A program made the translations under genes and the position numbers. Of a stretch of 48,588 nucleotides of DNA, positions 1 through 8,637 are shown in pieces. The notes below the pieces were generated by a model, which did not search any database, was not told where the DNA came from, and saw nothing but the letters and a program-made list of their open reading frames with translations. The DNA comes from Fusobacteriaceae bacterium (lineage in GTDB: Bacteria > Fusobacteriota > Fusobacteriia > Fusobacteriales > Fusobacteriaceae): the NCBI GenBank assembly GCA_031289425.1, contig JAITPM010000121.1, positions 1 through 48,588 of the forward strand, written 5' to 3'. Each line of letters starts with the position of its first letter. Position 1 is the first letter of the stretch.

Positions 1-272
1 ACATAGTCAGCATGTCCTGGGCAATCAACATGGGCATAATGTCTTGCTTCTGTTTCATATTCTATATGAGCAGTATTAATTGTTATTCCTCTTTCTTTTT
101 CTTCTGGAGCCGCATCTATACTGTCAAAATCTACTTTTTTATTATGAGCAGGATATTTCTCAGATAATACCTTAGATATTGCTGCTGTTAGAGTAGTCTT
201 ACCGTGGTCAACGTGACCTATTGTTCCTATGTTTACATGGGGTTTGGTTCTTTCATATTTTGCTTTTGCCAT
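1..272 (-). CDS. tuf: Elongation factor Tu, N-terminal part (cut by window edge)
   Basis: EF-Tu brings aminoacyl-tRNA to the ribosome as a GTP complex. Only the first 90 codons lie in the window; the rest continues beyond base 1. The minus-strand translation starts [20 protein letters not shown]. It holds the P-loop GHVDHGKT, the switch [10 protein letters not shown] segment and the [10 protein letters not shown]3 motif, all diagnostic of EF-Tu. The ATG at 270-272 follows a good ribosome site (complement of cctcc, near 282-286). It is the last gene of the str operon, 70 bases after fusA. That gap may hold an extra promoter, which would suit the high demand for EF-Tu. The identity is certain. 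Confidence 0.97.
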   Translation of the reverse strand, partial: MAKAKYERTKPHVNIGTIGHVDHGKTTLTAAISKVLSEKYPAHNKKVDFDSIDAAPEEKERGITINTAHIEYETEARHYAHVDCPGHADY

Positions 273-293
273 TTAAAATGTACCTCCTAAAAA

Positions 294-321
294 ATTTTAT
301 ATTTTTAAAATGATTAGACAA
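294..321 (-). promoter_or_regulatory. Possible internal promoter for tuf
   Basis: On the minus strand, TTGTCT (316-321) and TAAAAT (294-299) are separated by 16 bases, just upstream of tuf in the fusA-tuf gap. The match is only moderate and the surroundings are AT-rich, so chance is possible. A separate tuf promoter would be biologically sensible. Confidence 0.3.
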
Positions 322-342
322 CTAAATTATAAATATTAATTA

Positions 343-2421
343 TTATCCTCTTATTGCTTGAATTTCCTTTTGAATAGAAGCAGGAACTTGTACATAATCA
401 GAAAACTCCATAGAATAAGTAGCTCTTCCTTGGGATCTTGATCTCAAATCAGTGGCATACCCAAACATTTCAGATAATGGAACTTTTGCATTGATTATTT
501 TGGCTCCATTTCTATCAGTCATACCTAAAATAGTTCCTCTTCTTGAACTTAAATCTCCTATTAGGTCTCCCATGTATTCTTCAGGAGTAGTTACTTCTAC
601 TTTGAATACAGGCTCCAGAATAATTGGGTTGGATTTAGCGGCTGCTTGTTTCACTGCCATTGATCCGGCTATTTTGAATGCCATTTCAGAGGAATCGACT
701 TCATGGTATGAACCATCATAGAGAGTGACCTTTAAGTCAACTACAGGATATCCGGCTACTACTCCACTTTCTAATGCATCTTTAGCTCCCTTTTCTACCG
801 CTGGAATATATTCTCTTGGAATAACTCCACCTGTTATCTTATTTACAAATTCAAATCCTTTTCCGGGATTTGGTTCAAGAATAATTTTAACATGTCCATA
901 TTGTCCTCTACCGCCCGATTGTTTTGCATACTTGACTTCGTGGTCAGTAGTTCCGGATATAGTTTCTCTGTATGCGACCTGAGGTTTACCAACAGTGGAA
1001 TCTACGCTAAATTCTCTTTTCATTCTGTCTATTATTATTTCCAAATGAAGTTCACCCATTCCAGAAATAATTGTTTGTCCTGTTTCTTCATCAGATTTTA
1101 CTTTGAATGTAGGGTCTTCTTCAGCAAGTTTTGAAAGGGCAATTCCCATCTTCTCTTGGTCAGCTTTAGTCTTTGGTTCCACTGCAACTGAAATAACCGG
1201 TTCTGGGAATATCATTTTTTCTAATACTATAGGAGAGGCGTCGCTACATAGAGTGTCACCAGTAGTTGTATCCTTCAATCCTACAGCAGCAGCTATATCT
1301 CCACAATATACTACATCTATTTCTTCTCTTTTATTAGCGTGCATTTGAAGAATTCTTCCGATTCTTTCTTTTTTATTTTTAGTAGAATTTAGTACATACG
1401 AACCCTTTTCTACCACTCCTGAATAAACTCTAAAAAATGTAAGTTTTCCTACATATGGATCTGTCATAACTTTAAATGCTAACGCAGCAAAAGGAGCCTC
1501 ATCAGACATTTCTCTATCCACTTCTTTATCAGGATCTTTTATATCGCTGCCTTTTACCATAGCTACATCTGTAGGTGATGGCATAAAGTCTACGATAGCA
1601 TCAAGTAATTCTTGTATACCTTTATTTTTCATAGCAGTTCCACAAATTACAGGAACTATTATATTATCAATAGTTGCTTTTCTTATGGCACCTCTGATCT
1701 CTTCTTCTGTCAGTTCTTCTCCATTAAAAAACTTTTCCATCAATGCATCATCAGTTTCGACAATAGCTTCTATCATATATTGTCTTGCATCAGTAGCTTT
1801 TTCTAGTAATTCAGGTCTTATATCTCGTACATCAAATTTTCGACCTTGATCTGAATCTGCTGCCCAAACATTTTCTTTCATTTCTATCAAATTTACAATA
1901 CCAACGAAATTATCTTCTGCACCTATAGGCAATTGGATTGGTACAGGAGTAGATCCTAGTTTTTCTCTGATATCAGTGACGCACATATCAAAATCAGCCC
2001 CGATTCTATCCATTTTGTTAAAAAAGGCAATTCTCGGCACATGATATTTGTCTGCTTGTCTCCATACAGTTTCTGATTGAGGTTGAACTCCATCCACTGC
2101 TGAGAACACAGCTACAGCTCCGTCAAGAACTCTCAAAGACCTTTCAACTTCAACAGTAAAATCCACGTGGCCTGGTGTGTCTATTATATTTATTCTATGC
2201 TCTTTCCAGATACAGGTAGTAGCAGCTGAAGTTATAGTTATTCCTCTTTCCTTTTCTTGATCCATCCAATCCATTGTAGCTTGGCCATCATGAACTTCAC
2301 CAATTTTATGCTCTTTTCCAGTATAAAACAGTATTCTTTCTGTAGTACTCGTTTTTCCTGCATCTATATGGGCCATTATTCCGACGTTTCTAGTTTTTTC
2401 TAAAGAAACCTTCCTAGCCAT
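343..2421 (-). CDS. fusA: Elongation factor G
   Basis: EF-G is the cytosolic GTPase that drives translocation of tRNA and mRNA on the ribosome. The 692-residue length is normal for the family. The G domain shows the P-loop AHIDAGKT at residues 17-24, RGITIT near 59-64, DTPGH at 81-85 and NKMD at 135-138. Domains II to V follow, with the domain IV stretch around GRGQYGHV intact. The ATG at 2419-2421 has a strong ribosome site (complement of ctcctcc) a few bases upstream. It lies between rpsG and tuf, 36 bases after rpsG, in the classic str order. Nothing is odd about it. Confidence 0.98.
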   Translation of the reverse strand: MARKVSLEKTRNVGIMAHIDAGKTSTTERILFYTGKEHKIGEVHDGQATMDWMDQEKERGITITSAATTCIWKEHRINIIDTPGHVDFTVEVERSLRVLDGAVAVFSAVDGVQPQSETVWRQADKYHVPRIAFFNKMDRIGADFDMCVTDIREKLGSTPVPIQLPIGAEDNFVGIVNLIEMKENVWAADSDQGRKFDVRDIRPELLEKATDARQYMIEAIVETDDALMEKFFNGEELTEEEIRGAIRKATIDNIIVPVICGTAMKNKGIQELLDAIVDFMPSPTDVAMVKGSDIKDPDKEVDREMSDEAPFAALAFKVMTDPYVGKLTFFRVYSGVVEKGSYVLNSTKNKKERIGRILQMHANKREEIDVVYCGDIAAAVGLKDTTTGDTLCSDASPIVLEKMIFPEPVISVAVEPKTKADQEKMGIALSKLAEEDPTFKVKSDEETGQTIISGMGELHLEIIIDRMKREFSVDSTVGKPQVAYRETISGTTDHEVKYAKQSGGRGQYGHVKIILEPNPGKGFEFVNKITGGVIPREYIPAVEKGAKDALESGVVAGYPVVDLKVTLYDGSYHEVDSSEMAFKIAGSMAVKQAAAKSNPIILEPVFKVEVTTPEEYMGDLIGDLSSRRGTILGMTDRNGAKIINAKVPLSEMFGYATDLRSRSQGRATYSMEFSDYVQVPASIQKEIQAIRG

Positions 2422-2457
2422 TAAATATTTCTCCTCCTCAAAATTTATAAGCTCTGA

Positions 2458-2928
2458 CTATATCTTATAATGTGCGAAAGCTCTATTTGCTTCTGCCATT
2501 TTGTATGTATCATCTTTTTTCTTTATTGTAGAACCTTCATTATTAGCAGCTGCGATTAACTCTGCGGCCAATTTTTCGATCATACCATATTCTTTTCTTT
2601 GTCTAGTATAGATAGTTAACCATCTAATTGATAAAGTTTGTTGTCTCTCAGGTCTTACTTCTACTGGTACTTGATAAGTAGCTCCACCTATTCTTCTAGA
2701 ACGTACTTCTATTTGCGGTCTTATATTTTCAAGAGCTTGTTTAAAAATATCATATCCTTCTTGTCCAGTTTTAGTTTTTATCAAATCCATCGCTGAATAA
2801 AAGATTCCCTCTGCTATTGATTTTTTTCCTTTTAGCATAATCGAATTAATAACTTTAGTGACTATTTTATCGCTGTATCTTGAATCTGGTAATACATCTC
2901 TCTTTACTGCTGCTCTTCTTCTTGACAT
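2458..2928 (-). CDS. rpsG: 30S ribosomal protein S7
   Basis: S7 is a primary 16S rRNA-binding protein that organises the head of the small subunit and contacts tRNA at the E site. The 156-residue product starts [20 protein letters not shown], and the family signature [20 protein letters not shown] is visible near the N terminus. The C-terminal end [13 protein letters not shown] is also typical. The ATG at 2926-2928 has the ribosome site complement cacctcctt upstream. It sits 24 bases after rpsL and 36 bases before fusA. In other bacteria S7 represses translation of its own operon; whether it does so here cannot be read from the sequence. Confidence 0.98.
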   Translation of the reverse strand: MSRRRAAVKRDVLPDSRYSDKIVTKVINSIMLKGKKSIAEGIFYSAMDLIKTKTGQEGYDIFKQALENIRPQIEVRSRRIGGATYQVPVEVRPERQQTLSIRWLTIYTRQRKEYGMIEKLAAELIAAANNEGSTIKKKDDTYKMAEANRAFAHYKI

Positions 2929-2952
2929 TTAGTTATTCCACCTCCTTAATAA

Positions 2953-3327
2953 TTATTTTTTTTCTTTTTTAGCTCCGTATTTTGATCTGCTTTGTTGTCT
3001 TTTAGCAACACCTGCAGTATCTAGAGCGCCTCTGATTATCTTATATCTAATTCCTGGTAAATCTTTTGTTCTTCCACCTCTTACTAGAACGATTGAGTGT
3101 TCTTGTAAGTTATGTCCTTCGCCTGGAATATAACAAGTAACTTCTAGGCCATTTGTCAATTTTACTCTAGCAACTTTTCTTAATGCTGAATTTGGTTTTT
3201 TCGGTGTAGTTGTGTATACTCTTACACAAACTCCTCTTCTTTGTGGATTACCTTGTAATGCAGGAGATTTTTTCTTATCAAGCAATACTTCTCTTCCACT
3301 CTTTAATAACTGACTTAAAGTAGGCAT
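2953..3327 (-). CDS. rpsL: 30S ribosomal protein S12
   Basis: S12 lies at the decoding centre of the 30S subunit and affects accuracy. The product is 124 residues, the usual length, starting [20 protein letters not shown]. The PKKPNSA and GRTKDLPG segments keep the lysines at the two sites where streptomycin-resistance changes usually arise, so the gene looks wild type there. A longer frame runs to 3411, but it would place the start inside the operon promoter; the ATG at 3325-3327, with a purine-rich ribosome site just upstream, is the real start. It is the first gene of the str operon. Confidence 0.98.
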   Translation of the reverse strand: MPTLSQLLKSGREVLLDKKKSPALQGNPQRRGVCVRVYTTTPKKPNSALRKVARVKLTNGLEVTCYIPGEGHNLQEHSIVLVRGGRTKDLPGIRYKIIRGALDTAGVAKRQQSRSKYGAKKEKK

Positions 3328-3382
3328 TTTACCCTCCCTTCTCTTAATAATGAAACTTCCAACTATATTTTTTAACTTAATT

Positions 3383-3411
3383 ATTATAATAGAAATAATA
3401 GCAAATGTCAA
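3383..3411 (-). promoter_or_regulatory. Consensus promoter of the str operon
   Basis: Minus-strand TTGACA (3406-3411) and TATAAT (3383-3388) are separated by exactly 17 bases. Both hexamers are perfect. The expected start site lies about 45 bases before rpsL. A promoter this strong fits a ribosomal protein and elongation factor operon. Confidence 0.9.
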
Positions 3412-3573
3412 GCATTTTATATTGATATCCGGATTTATCTTTATTTGTTACTATGTAAATTTCCCTAAATTGCTGCATTTATAACATCATACCCTATTTA
3501 ATAATAATTTTTATTATTTATTGCTTAGTTATTATTTATATTTGTTTAGATATTTAATTAATAATTTATAGTT

Positions 3574-3626
3574 CTTATCATAAATAGTGATGTGTTGTAT
3601 GGATAATATTTTATTTTTATGATAAG
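3574..3626. repeat. Perfect 11-base inverted repeat upstream of livJ
   Basis: CTTATCATAAA at 3574-3584 is exactly repeated in inverse as TTTATGATAAG at 3616-3626. The arms are 42 bases apart, start to start. They lie 36 bases or more upstream of the livJ -35 box. The pair could be two operator sites for a looping or cooperative regulator. A hairpin is less likely because the loop is 31 bases and the position precedes the transcript. Confidence 0.5.
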
Positions 3627-3661
3627 ATATAAGGAAAATTGATTAACTTTTAAACTTTTAC

Positions 3662-3690
3662 TTGAATAAAATAAAAAAACATGCTATATT
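3662..3690 (+). promoter_or_regulatory. Probable promoter of the liv operon
   Basis: TTGAAT (3662-3667) and TATATT (3685-3690) are separated by 17 bases. The start site would give a leader of about 70 bases before livJ, including a small hairpin at 3707-3724 followed by five T residues. Confidence 0.6.
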
Positions 3691-3768
3691 TCTAGTAAGA
3701 TTGTCTCAGATAAGCGGACATCTGTTTTTATAAATTAATATATTTAATTAAATAGGGGGTTTTCCAAA

Positions 3769-4923
3769 ATGAAAAAAATAATTTTATCAACAGTAGCAAT
3801 CTTAACAGTAATAGCAACTTTAGTTACATCAAGTGAAAAAATACTAGCAGCAGATGATACCATAAAAATAGGTGTTTTTGAACCGCTTACCGGCGAAAAT
3901 GGCGGCGGAGGTTCTCAAGAAGTTGATGGAATAAAATATGCAAACAAAGTATATCCAGAAGTTCTTGGTAAGAAAGTCGAATTGGTAATAGTAGATAATA
4001 AATCAGACAAAGCAGAAGCATCTATAGCAGCGACAAGATTGGTAGAAAAAGACAAAGTGGTAGCAATAATAGGTTCATACGGATCTGGAGTTTCTATAGC
4101 AGCAGGAGATATTTTTAAAAACGCTAAAGTGCCTGCAATGGGAGCTTCTTGTACAAACCCTATGGTTACAGAGGGAAATGAATTTTATTTCAGAGCATGT
4201 TTCTTAGATCCATTTCAAGGAACAGTATTAGCTAATTACGCCTTTGGACAAGGAGTAAAGAAAGCAGCCGTAATAACTCAAATGGGCGATGACTATTCGA
4301 CAGGACTTGGAAGCTTTTTCTCTAGAGAATTTGAAAAACTTGGTGGACAAGTAGTATCAAAAAGCGAATTCCAAACTAATGAACAAGATTTTAATTCCAT
4401 TCTAACAAATGCTAAGGCAGCAGGAGCAGAAGTTATTTTCGCACCTTCTTCTATAGCTACAGCCGGATTAATAATAAAACAAGCAAGAGCACTTGGGATT
4501 ACTGGATTAATAATGGGTGGAGATACTTGGGAAAATGAATCTATAATAGCAGTTGCAGGCACTGCAGCCGAAGGTGTGGTTATTTCCACTTTCTTTGATG
4601 AAAATAACTCGGCAGCTACAGCAGAAGCTAAAAAGTTTGTACCTGGATTTAAAGAATTTTTAAATGGAAAAGATCAAGTAATACCTGCTGTTTCTGCATT
4701 GGGATACGATTCTTACATAGTTATATTGGACGCTATAAAAAGAGCCGGTTCTACTGATGGCGAGGCAATAAGAAAGGCTTTGGTTGAGACAAAGAATTTA
4801 GAAGGTGTCACAGGCTCATTCCAATTTGATGAGAATGGTGATGCTCAAAAAGATTTCGCTGTAATAAAAGTTATAAAAGATGGAAAATTCCAATATCTAA
4901 GTAGTCAAAGTATTGCGAAATAA
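3769..4923 (+). CDS. livJ: Branched-chain amino acid ABC transporter, substrate-binding protein
   Basis: This is the periplasmic receptor that captures leucine, isoleucine and valine, or related amino acids, and delivers them to LivHM. The 384-residue product begins with a signal peptide (MKK, a hydrophobic stretch, then a likely cut near ILAADD, about residue 27). No lipobox cysteine is present, so a soluble periplasmic protein is expected. The mature protein has the type I periplasmic-binding fold typical of the family, with an early IKIGVFEPLTG strand and the segment AIIGSYGSGVSIAA. The ATG has a GGGGG ribosome site 9 bases upstream. It heads livJHMGF. The exact substrate cannot be read from sequence, since relatives bind various amino acids. 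Confidence 0.92.
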   Translation: MKKIILSTVAILTVIATLVTSSEKILAADDTIKIGVFEPLTGENGGGGSQEVDGIKYANKVYPEVLGKKVELVIVDNKSDKAEASIAATRLVEKDKVVAIIGSYGSGVSIAAGDIFKNAKVPAMGASCTNPMVTEGNEFYFRACFLDPFQGTVLANYAFGQGVKKAAVITQMGDDYSTGLGSFFSREFEKLGGQVVSKSEFQTNEQDFNSILTNAKAAGAEVIFAPSSIATAGLIIKQARALGITGLIMGGDTWENESIIAVAGTAAEGVVISTFFDENNSAATAEAKKFVPGFKEFLNGKDQVIPAVSALGYDSYIVILDAIKRAGSTDGEAIRKALVETKNLEGVTGSFQFDENGDAQKDFAVIKVIKDGKFQYLSSQSIAK

Positions 4924-4994
4924 TTATTTAAATTTTAAATAGCAATTTATTTAGAGAACAAGTTTAATTAATAAAAAGAAAAGAATTCAAATAG

Positions 4995-5031
4995 CTGCCT
5001 TATTTTATAAATTATTTGAAAAGTAAGGCAG
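4995..5031 (+). promoter_or_regulatory. Stem-loop between livJ and livH
   Basis: CTGCCTTA (4995-5002) pairs exactly with TAAGGCAG (5024-5031), and inner T/A pairs extend the stem. The T-rich stretch after it is short and broken (tacttttcg), so it is probably a leaky terminator or a stem protecting the 3' end of the mRNA. Either would make the binding protein more abundant than the membrane parts. Confidence 0.6.
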
Positions 5032-5073
5032 TACTTTTCGTTATAATAGAAATATTTTAGGAGGACAACCTGT

Positions 5074-5967
5074 ATGAGCGCAGATATTTATATACAACAT
5101 CTGATAAATGGTCTCTCTATTGGAAGCTTGTATGCACTTATAGCGATAGGGTATACAATGGTTTATGGAATATTACTTTTGATCAATTTTGCCCATGGCG
5201 ACGTTTTTATGATGGCAGGGTATTTTATGATGTTTGCAATGGTAACTTTTGGATTACCTTCATATCTATCAATACCACTTGTTATGTTAATGACGGTAGT
5301 TTTGGGAATGGTGTTGGAGCGTACGGCCTACAAGCCACTTAGAGATGCACCTAGAATGTCAATTATGATTTCTGCAATAGGAGCTTCTTATTTACTTGAA
5401 AATTTAGCTACTTATTTGTTTTCTGGCGTTCCCAAAGGATATCCAGAGATGCCGTTATTGACCAGAGTAATAAAATTTGGAAATGTATCATTTCAAGTTG
5501 TAACTATTATTATTCCGATTTTGACTATATTATTGTTATTGGGGCTTATGTTTTTAGTTCATCATACTAAAATAGGTATGGCTATGAGAGCTGTATCAAA
5601 GGATTATGAGACCGCAAGGCTTATGGGGATAAAAATCAATTGGGTAATATCATCTACATTTGGAATAGGCTCTTTTTTGGCCGCAATAGGTTCTTTTTTA
5701 TGGGGTGCAAAATATCCAAGCATATATCCTTTGATGGGTATGATGCCGGGATTAAAATGCTTTATAGCAGCAGTTTTTGGTGGGATAGGAAGCATTCCTG
5801 GAGCAGTATTGGGTGGCTTGATTTTAGGTGTTTCTGAATCTCTATTGGTAGCTCTTTTCCCTAGTATGACAGGGTATAGAGATGCTTTTGCTTTCACATT
5901 GCTTATAATAATGTTGATAGTAAAGCCTACAGGACTGATTGGGGAAAAAACTACAGACAAGGTGTGA
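5074..5967 (+). CDS. livH: Branched-chain amino acid ABC transporter, permease LivH
   Basis: LivH is one of two inner-membrane subunits forming the channel of the importer. The 297-residue product is very hydrophobic, with about eight likely membrane segments. It has the family N terminus in which LINGLSIGSLYALIAIGYTM and a following NFAHGDVFM element are conserved. The AVFGGIGSIPGAVLGG segment near residues 236-251 is the conserved cytoplasmic loop that meets the ATPases. Its AGGAGG ribosome site is strong, as expected after the intervening stem-loop. It overlaps the extended livM frame, so translation is tightly coupled. The assignment is secure at family level. Confidence 0.93.
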   Translation: MSADIYIQHLINGLSIGSLYALIAIGYTMVYGILLLINFAHGDVFMMAGYFMMFAMVTFGLPSYLSIPLVMLMTVVLGMVLERTAYKPLRDAPRMSIMISAIGASYLLENLATYLFSGVPKGYPEMPLLTRVIKFGNVSFQVVTIIIPILTILLLLGLMFLVHHTKIGMAMRAVSKDYETARLMGIKINWVISSTFGIGSFLAAIGSFLWGAKYPSIYPLMGMMPGLKCFIAAVFGGIGSIPGAVLGGLILGVSESLLVALFPSMTGYRDAFAFTLLIIMLIVKPTGLIGEKTTDKV

Positions 5968-5972
5968 TATAT

Positions 5973-7064
5973 ATGAATAAAAAAACAAAAATTATATGCT
6001 CTATTCTTTTAACCGCATTAATATCCGGTCTATTATTTGCAGTAGATAAAAATTATATAGGAGATGCCTATATAAAAAGAATATTGAATCTATCGGCTAT
6101 TTACGCAATAGTAAGCGTATCTATGAATTTAGTAAATGGATTTACAGGATTATTTTCTCTGGGACAAGCCGGATTTATGGCAATAGGAGCCTTCAGTGTA
6201 GCTGTATTTACCGTACCCAAAGCCAATATAAAATCCATATTCTATATTGAGCCTATGGCACCATGGTTGGTGGAAATGAGGCTGCCTTTTATAGTTGCTT
6301 TGCTTATAGGAGGAATCATTGCATCAATATTGGCTCTGATAATAGGATATCCTGTACTCAGATTAAAAAGTGATTATCTGGCAATAGCTACCTTAGGATT
6401 TTCAGAAATAATAAGAATAGTGCTTACGAATATGCCTAGAATAACAAATGGAGCATTAGGAATAAAGAAAATTCCGCCCATTACATCTCTATTTACGACA
6501 TTTGGAATTGCTACCATATGTATAGGGTTAATGGTGCTTTTGATAAATTCTTCTTATGGTAGAGCTTTCAAGGCTATTAGGGAAGATAATATAGCAGCAG
6601 AATCTATGGGGATTAATTTAACTTTTCATAAAGAATTATCTTTTGCTGTAAGTGCATTTTTTAGTGCTATAGCTGGAGGACTGTATGTATCATTATTGAC
6701 GACGGTTGACCCTAAGCAATTTTATTTTACTCTCACATATAATTTTTTACTGATAGTGGTATTAGGTGGAATGGGAAGTGTTACAGGAACCGTACTAGCT
6801 TCTTTTATAATAACATATGGACTGGAATGGTTGAGATTCTTCGATAGTCCATTGGAAATAGCAGGGGTAGCAATACCTATATTTAGACCTGGTTTGAGAA
6901 TGGTTATTTTTTCTATTTTGCTCATGTTGATAGTTTTATTTTTTAGAAAGGGACTCATGGGAACCAATGAATTTTCATGGGATAAAATATATGATTTCTT
7001 TAAATATAAGAAATATTTGAACATTTTCAGAAGAAAATCATCTAAAATGACAGGTGATAACTAA
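5973..7064 (+). CDS. livM: Branched-chain amino acid ABC transporter, permease LivM
   Basis: LivM is the second channel subunit and pairs with LivH. The product is 363 residues with about nine hydrophobic segments. The NGFTGLFSLGQAGFMAIGAF element near residues 54-73 is typical of LivM, and the later GGMGSVTGTVLASF loop is the coupling site for LivG/LivF. A GTG at 5964 overlapping the livH stop would add three residues. I chose the ATG at 5973 because AGGTG at 5960-5964 then sits 8 bases upstream as a ribosome site. Its stop overlaps the livG start in a TAATG arrangement. The C-terminal tail of about 30 residues is lysine-rich. Confidence 0.92.
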   Translation: MNKKTKIICSILLTALISGLLFAVDKNYIGDAYIKRILNLSAIYAIVSVSMNLVNGFTGLFSLGQAGFMAIGAFSVAVFTVPKANIKSIFYIEPMAPWLVEMRLPFIVALLIGGIIASILALIIGYPVLRLKSDYLAIATLGFSEIIRIVLTNMPRITNGALGIKKIPPITSLFTTFGIATICIGLMVLLINSSYGRAFKAIREDNIAAESMGINLTFHKELSFAVSAFFSAIAGGLYVSLLTTVDPKQFYFTLTYNFLLIVVLGGMGSVTGTVLASFIITYGLEWLRFFDSPLEIAGVAIPIFRPGLRMVIFSILLMLIVLFFRKGLMGTNEFSWDKIYDFFKYKKYLNIFRRKSSKMTGDN

Positions 7065-7876
7065 TGAATAAAAACGTATTGAAAATTACTGAACTTACTA
7101 TGAGATTTGGTGGAGTTGTAGCTGTAGATAATCTATCCCTTGATGTATATGAGGGAGAGATCGTAGCTCTAATAGGACCAAATGGAGCAGGGAAAACCAC
7201 TGCATTCAATGTGATAACAGGAGTATATACCCCAACTGAAGGAGCAATCTATTTTAATGATAAATGTATAGGCTTTAATTTAGGAAATGACAGCAATAAC
7301 AAAAAAAGTATGATAAAATTTACTCCCGATAAGATAACAAAATTCGGAATAGCAAGGACATTTCAAAATATCAGATTATTCGGAAAACTTACAGTTTTTG
7401 AAAATATCTTGATTGCAACACATATGAGGTCAAAGGCTAATTTTCTATCTGCTATTTTCAGATTAAACTACAAAGAAGAGGCAGAAAACAGGAAAAAAAC
7501 TATGGAACTTCTGGAAATTGTAGGATTGGCTGATTTGAAAAACGAAATAGCGAGCTCACTTCCCTATGGTAAGCAACGTCATCTGGAGATAGCAAGAGCA
7601 TTGGCTACAGGGCCATCATTACTTCTTTTGGATGAACCGGCAGCGGGAATGAACCCTCAGGAAACTAATGAACTTACAGAATTTATCAGAAAAATAAAAA
7701 AAGATTTTAAGCTGACTGTTTTTATGATAGAACATCATATGAATCTGGTAATGGAAATTTCTGATAGAATTTATGTATTGGATTTCGGTAAATTAATAGC
7801 TTCGGGTACACCTCATGAGATACAGAACGATAAAAGAGTAATAGAAGCATATCTGGGGGTGCCAAATGAACAATAA
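7064..7876 (+). CDS. livG: Branched-chain amino acid ABC transporter, ATPase LivG
   Basis: LivG is one of the two cytoplasmic ATPases that power import. The 270-residue product has the Walker A motif GPNGAGKT at residues 38-45. It carries the LivG-type signature SLPYGKQRHLEIARAL instead of a plain LSGGQ, then Walker B LLLLDEPAAGMNP and the switch histidine in MIEHHM. The insertion between Walker A and the signature (about residues 70-130) is normal for LivG and includes the GIARTFQNIRLF stretch. It starts one base inside the livM stop and its end overlaps livF by 11 bases, so all four membrane and ATPase genes are translationally linked. Confidence 0.95.
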   Translation: MNKNVLKITELTMRFGGVVAVDNLSLDVYEGEIVALIGPNGAGKTTAFNVITGVYTPTEGAIYFNDKCIGFNLGNDSNNKKSMIKFTPDKITKFGIARTFQNIRLFGKLTVFENILIATHMRSKANFLSAIFRLNYKEEAENRKKTMELLEIVGLADLKNEIASSLPYGKQRHLEIARALATGPSLLLLDEPAAGMNPQETNELTEFIRKIKKDFKLTVFMIEHHMNLVMEISDRIYVLDFGKLIASGTPHEIQNDKRVIEAYLGVPNEQ

Positions 7877-8585
7877 AGAATTTCTTAAGATAGAAAATTT
7901 AAGTATATCATATGGGGGAATAAAAGCCGTTAAAAATATTAGTTTTTCTGTTGAATTGGGAAAAATAGTAACTTTAGTAGGTTCAAATGGGGCTGGTAAA
8001 AGCTCTACTTTGCGTGCTATAGCCGGTCTTGTAAAGGGGTCGGGAAATATTTCTTTTAATGGTATAGAATTATTGGGAAAGCCTACTGATGAGATAGTTT
8101 CTATGGGAATAACTCTAGTTCCGGAGGGAAGAAGAGTATTTCCAAACCTTACAGTATTGGAAAATCTAAAAATCGGCGCATATTTGAGGTCAGGTTCTTT
8201 GGATGAGGATTTGAAATGGATATATTCGCTATTTCCTAGGTTGGAAGAACGTACATGGCAGATGGCAGGGACTCTGTCAGGTGGAGAACAACAGATGCTT
8301 GCCATAGGAAGAGCACTTATGTCAAGACCGAAGCTAATCATGATGGATGAGCCTTCATTGGGTCTAGCTCCTATTATTGTACAAGGTGTGTTTGATATTA
8401 TTAAAAAGATAAATGAGCAAGGAGTAACGATTTTGCTGATAGAACAAAATGCTAATATGGCGTTAAAAGCAGCAGATATGGGTTATGTAATGGAAACTGG
8501 TGAGATAACTATTGTAGGTACCGGTGCTGAATTACTTGAAAATGAGAATGTTAAGGCTGCTTATTTGGGGAAAACAAAAAAATAA
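7866..8585 (+). CDS. livF: Branched-chain amino acid ABC transporter, ATPase LivF
   Basis: LivF is the partner ATPase of LivG. The 239-residue product has Walker A GSNGAGKS at residues 39-46, the LivF-type VPEGRRVFPNLTVLENL Q-loop region, the signature LSGGEQQMLAIGRAL near residue 138, Walker B LIMMDEPSLGLAP and LLIEQNA with the glutamine found in LivF. It overlaps livG by 11 bases and is the last gene of the operon, followed 15 bases later by a strong terminator. Nothing is missing, so the transporter should work if all five parts are made. Confidence 0.95.
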   Translation: MNNKEFLKIENLSISYGGIKAVKNISFSVELGKIVTLVGSNGAGKSSTLRAIAGLVKGSGNISFNGIELLGKPTDEIVSMGITLVPEGRRVFPNLTVLENLKIGAYLRSGSLDEDLKWIYSLFPRLEERTWQMAGTLSGGEQQMLAIGRALMSRPKLIMMDEPSLGLAPIIVQGVFDIIKKINEQGVTILLIEQNANMALKAADMGYVMETGEITIVGTGAELLENENVKAAYLGKTKK

Positions 8586-8600
8586 ATAATAAAAATAAAT

Positions 8601-8635
8601 AAGGTATTTGCGAAATGCTAAATACCTTAATTTTT
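8601..8635. terminator. Bidirectional terminator between livF and recQ
   Basis: AAGGTATTT (8601-8609) pairs with AAATACCTT (8620-8628), followed by TTTTT on the plus strand. The other side is also T-rich when read from the minus strand. It serves the convergent livF and recQ. Confidence 0.85.
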
Positions 8636-8637
8636 AT

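Larger units (their letters stand above)
3328..3768. other. Divergent intergenic region between rpsL and livJ
   Basis: This is the only gene-free stretch over 300 bases in the window. It holds the str promoter on the minus strand, a perfect 11-base inverted repeat (3574-3584 with 3616-3626), and the likely livJ promoter on the plus strand. A short 5-base-pair hairpin (3707-3711 with 3720-3724) lies in the livJ leader. The part from 3412 to 3570 is AT-rich and shows no gene or motif that I can support. No convincing small reading frame was seen. Confidence 0.7.

Noticed and set aside
452-1806. Several open frames on the plus strand inside the fusA region
   Set aside because: They lie antisense to a well-defined fusA, have no ribosome sites and give low-complexity hydrophobic products. 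They are by-products of the AT-rich code.
3328-3411. Upstream extension of rpsL to 3411
   Set aside because: The extra 28 codons contain the -10 and -35 boxes of the operon promoter, and the normal S12 start at 3325-3327 has a ribosome site.
3707-3724. Hairpin in the livJ leader as a riboswitch, T-box or attenuator
   Set aside because: Only 5 base pairs plus a short T run; no T-box sequence, no leader peptide rich in Leu/Ile/Val codons and no known riboswitch pattern.
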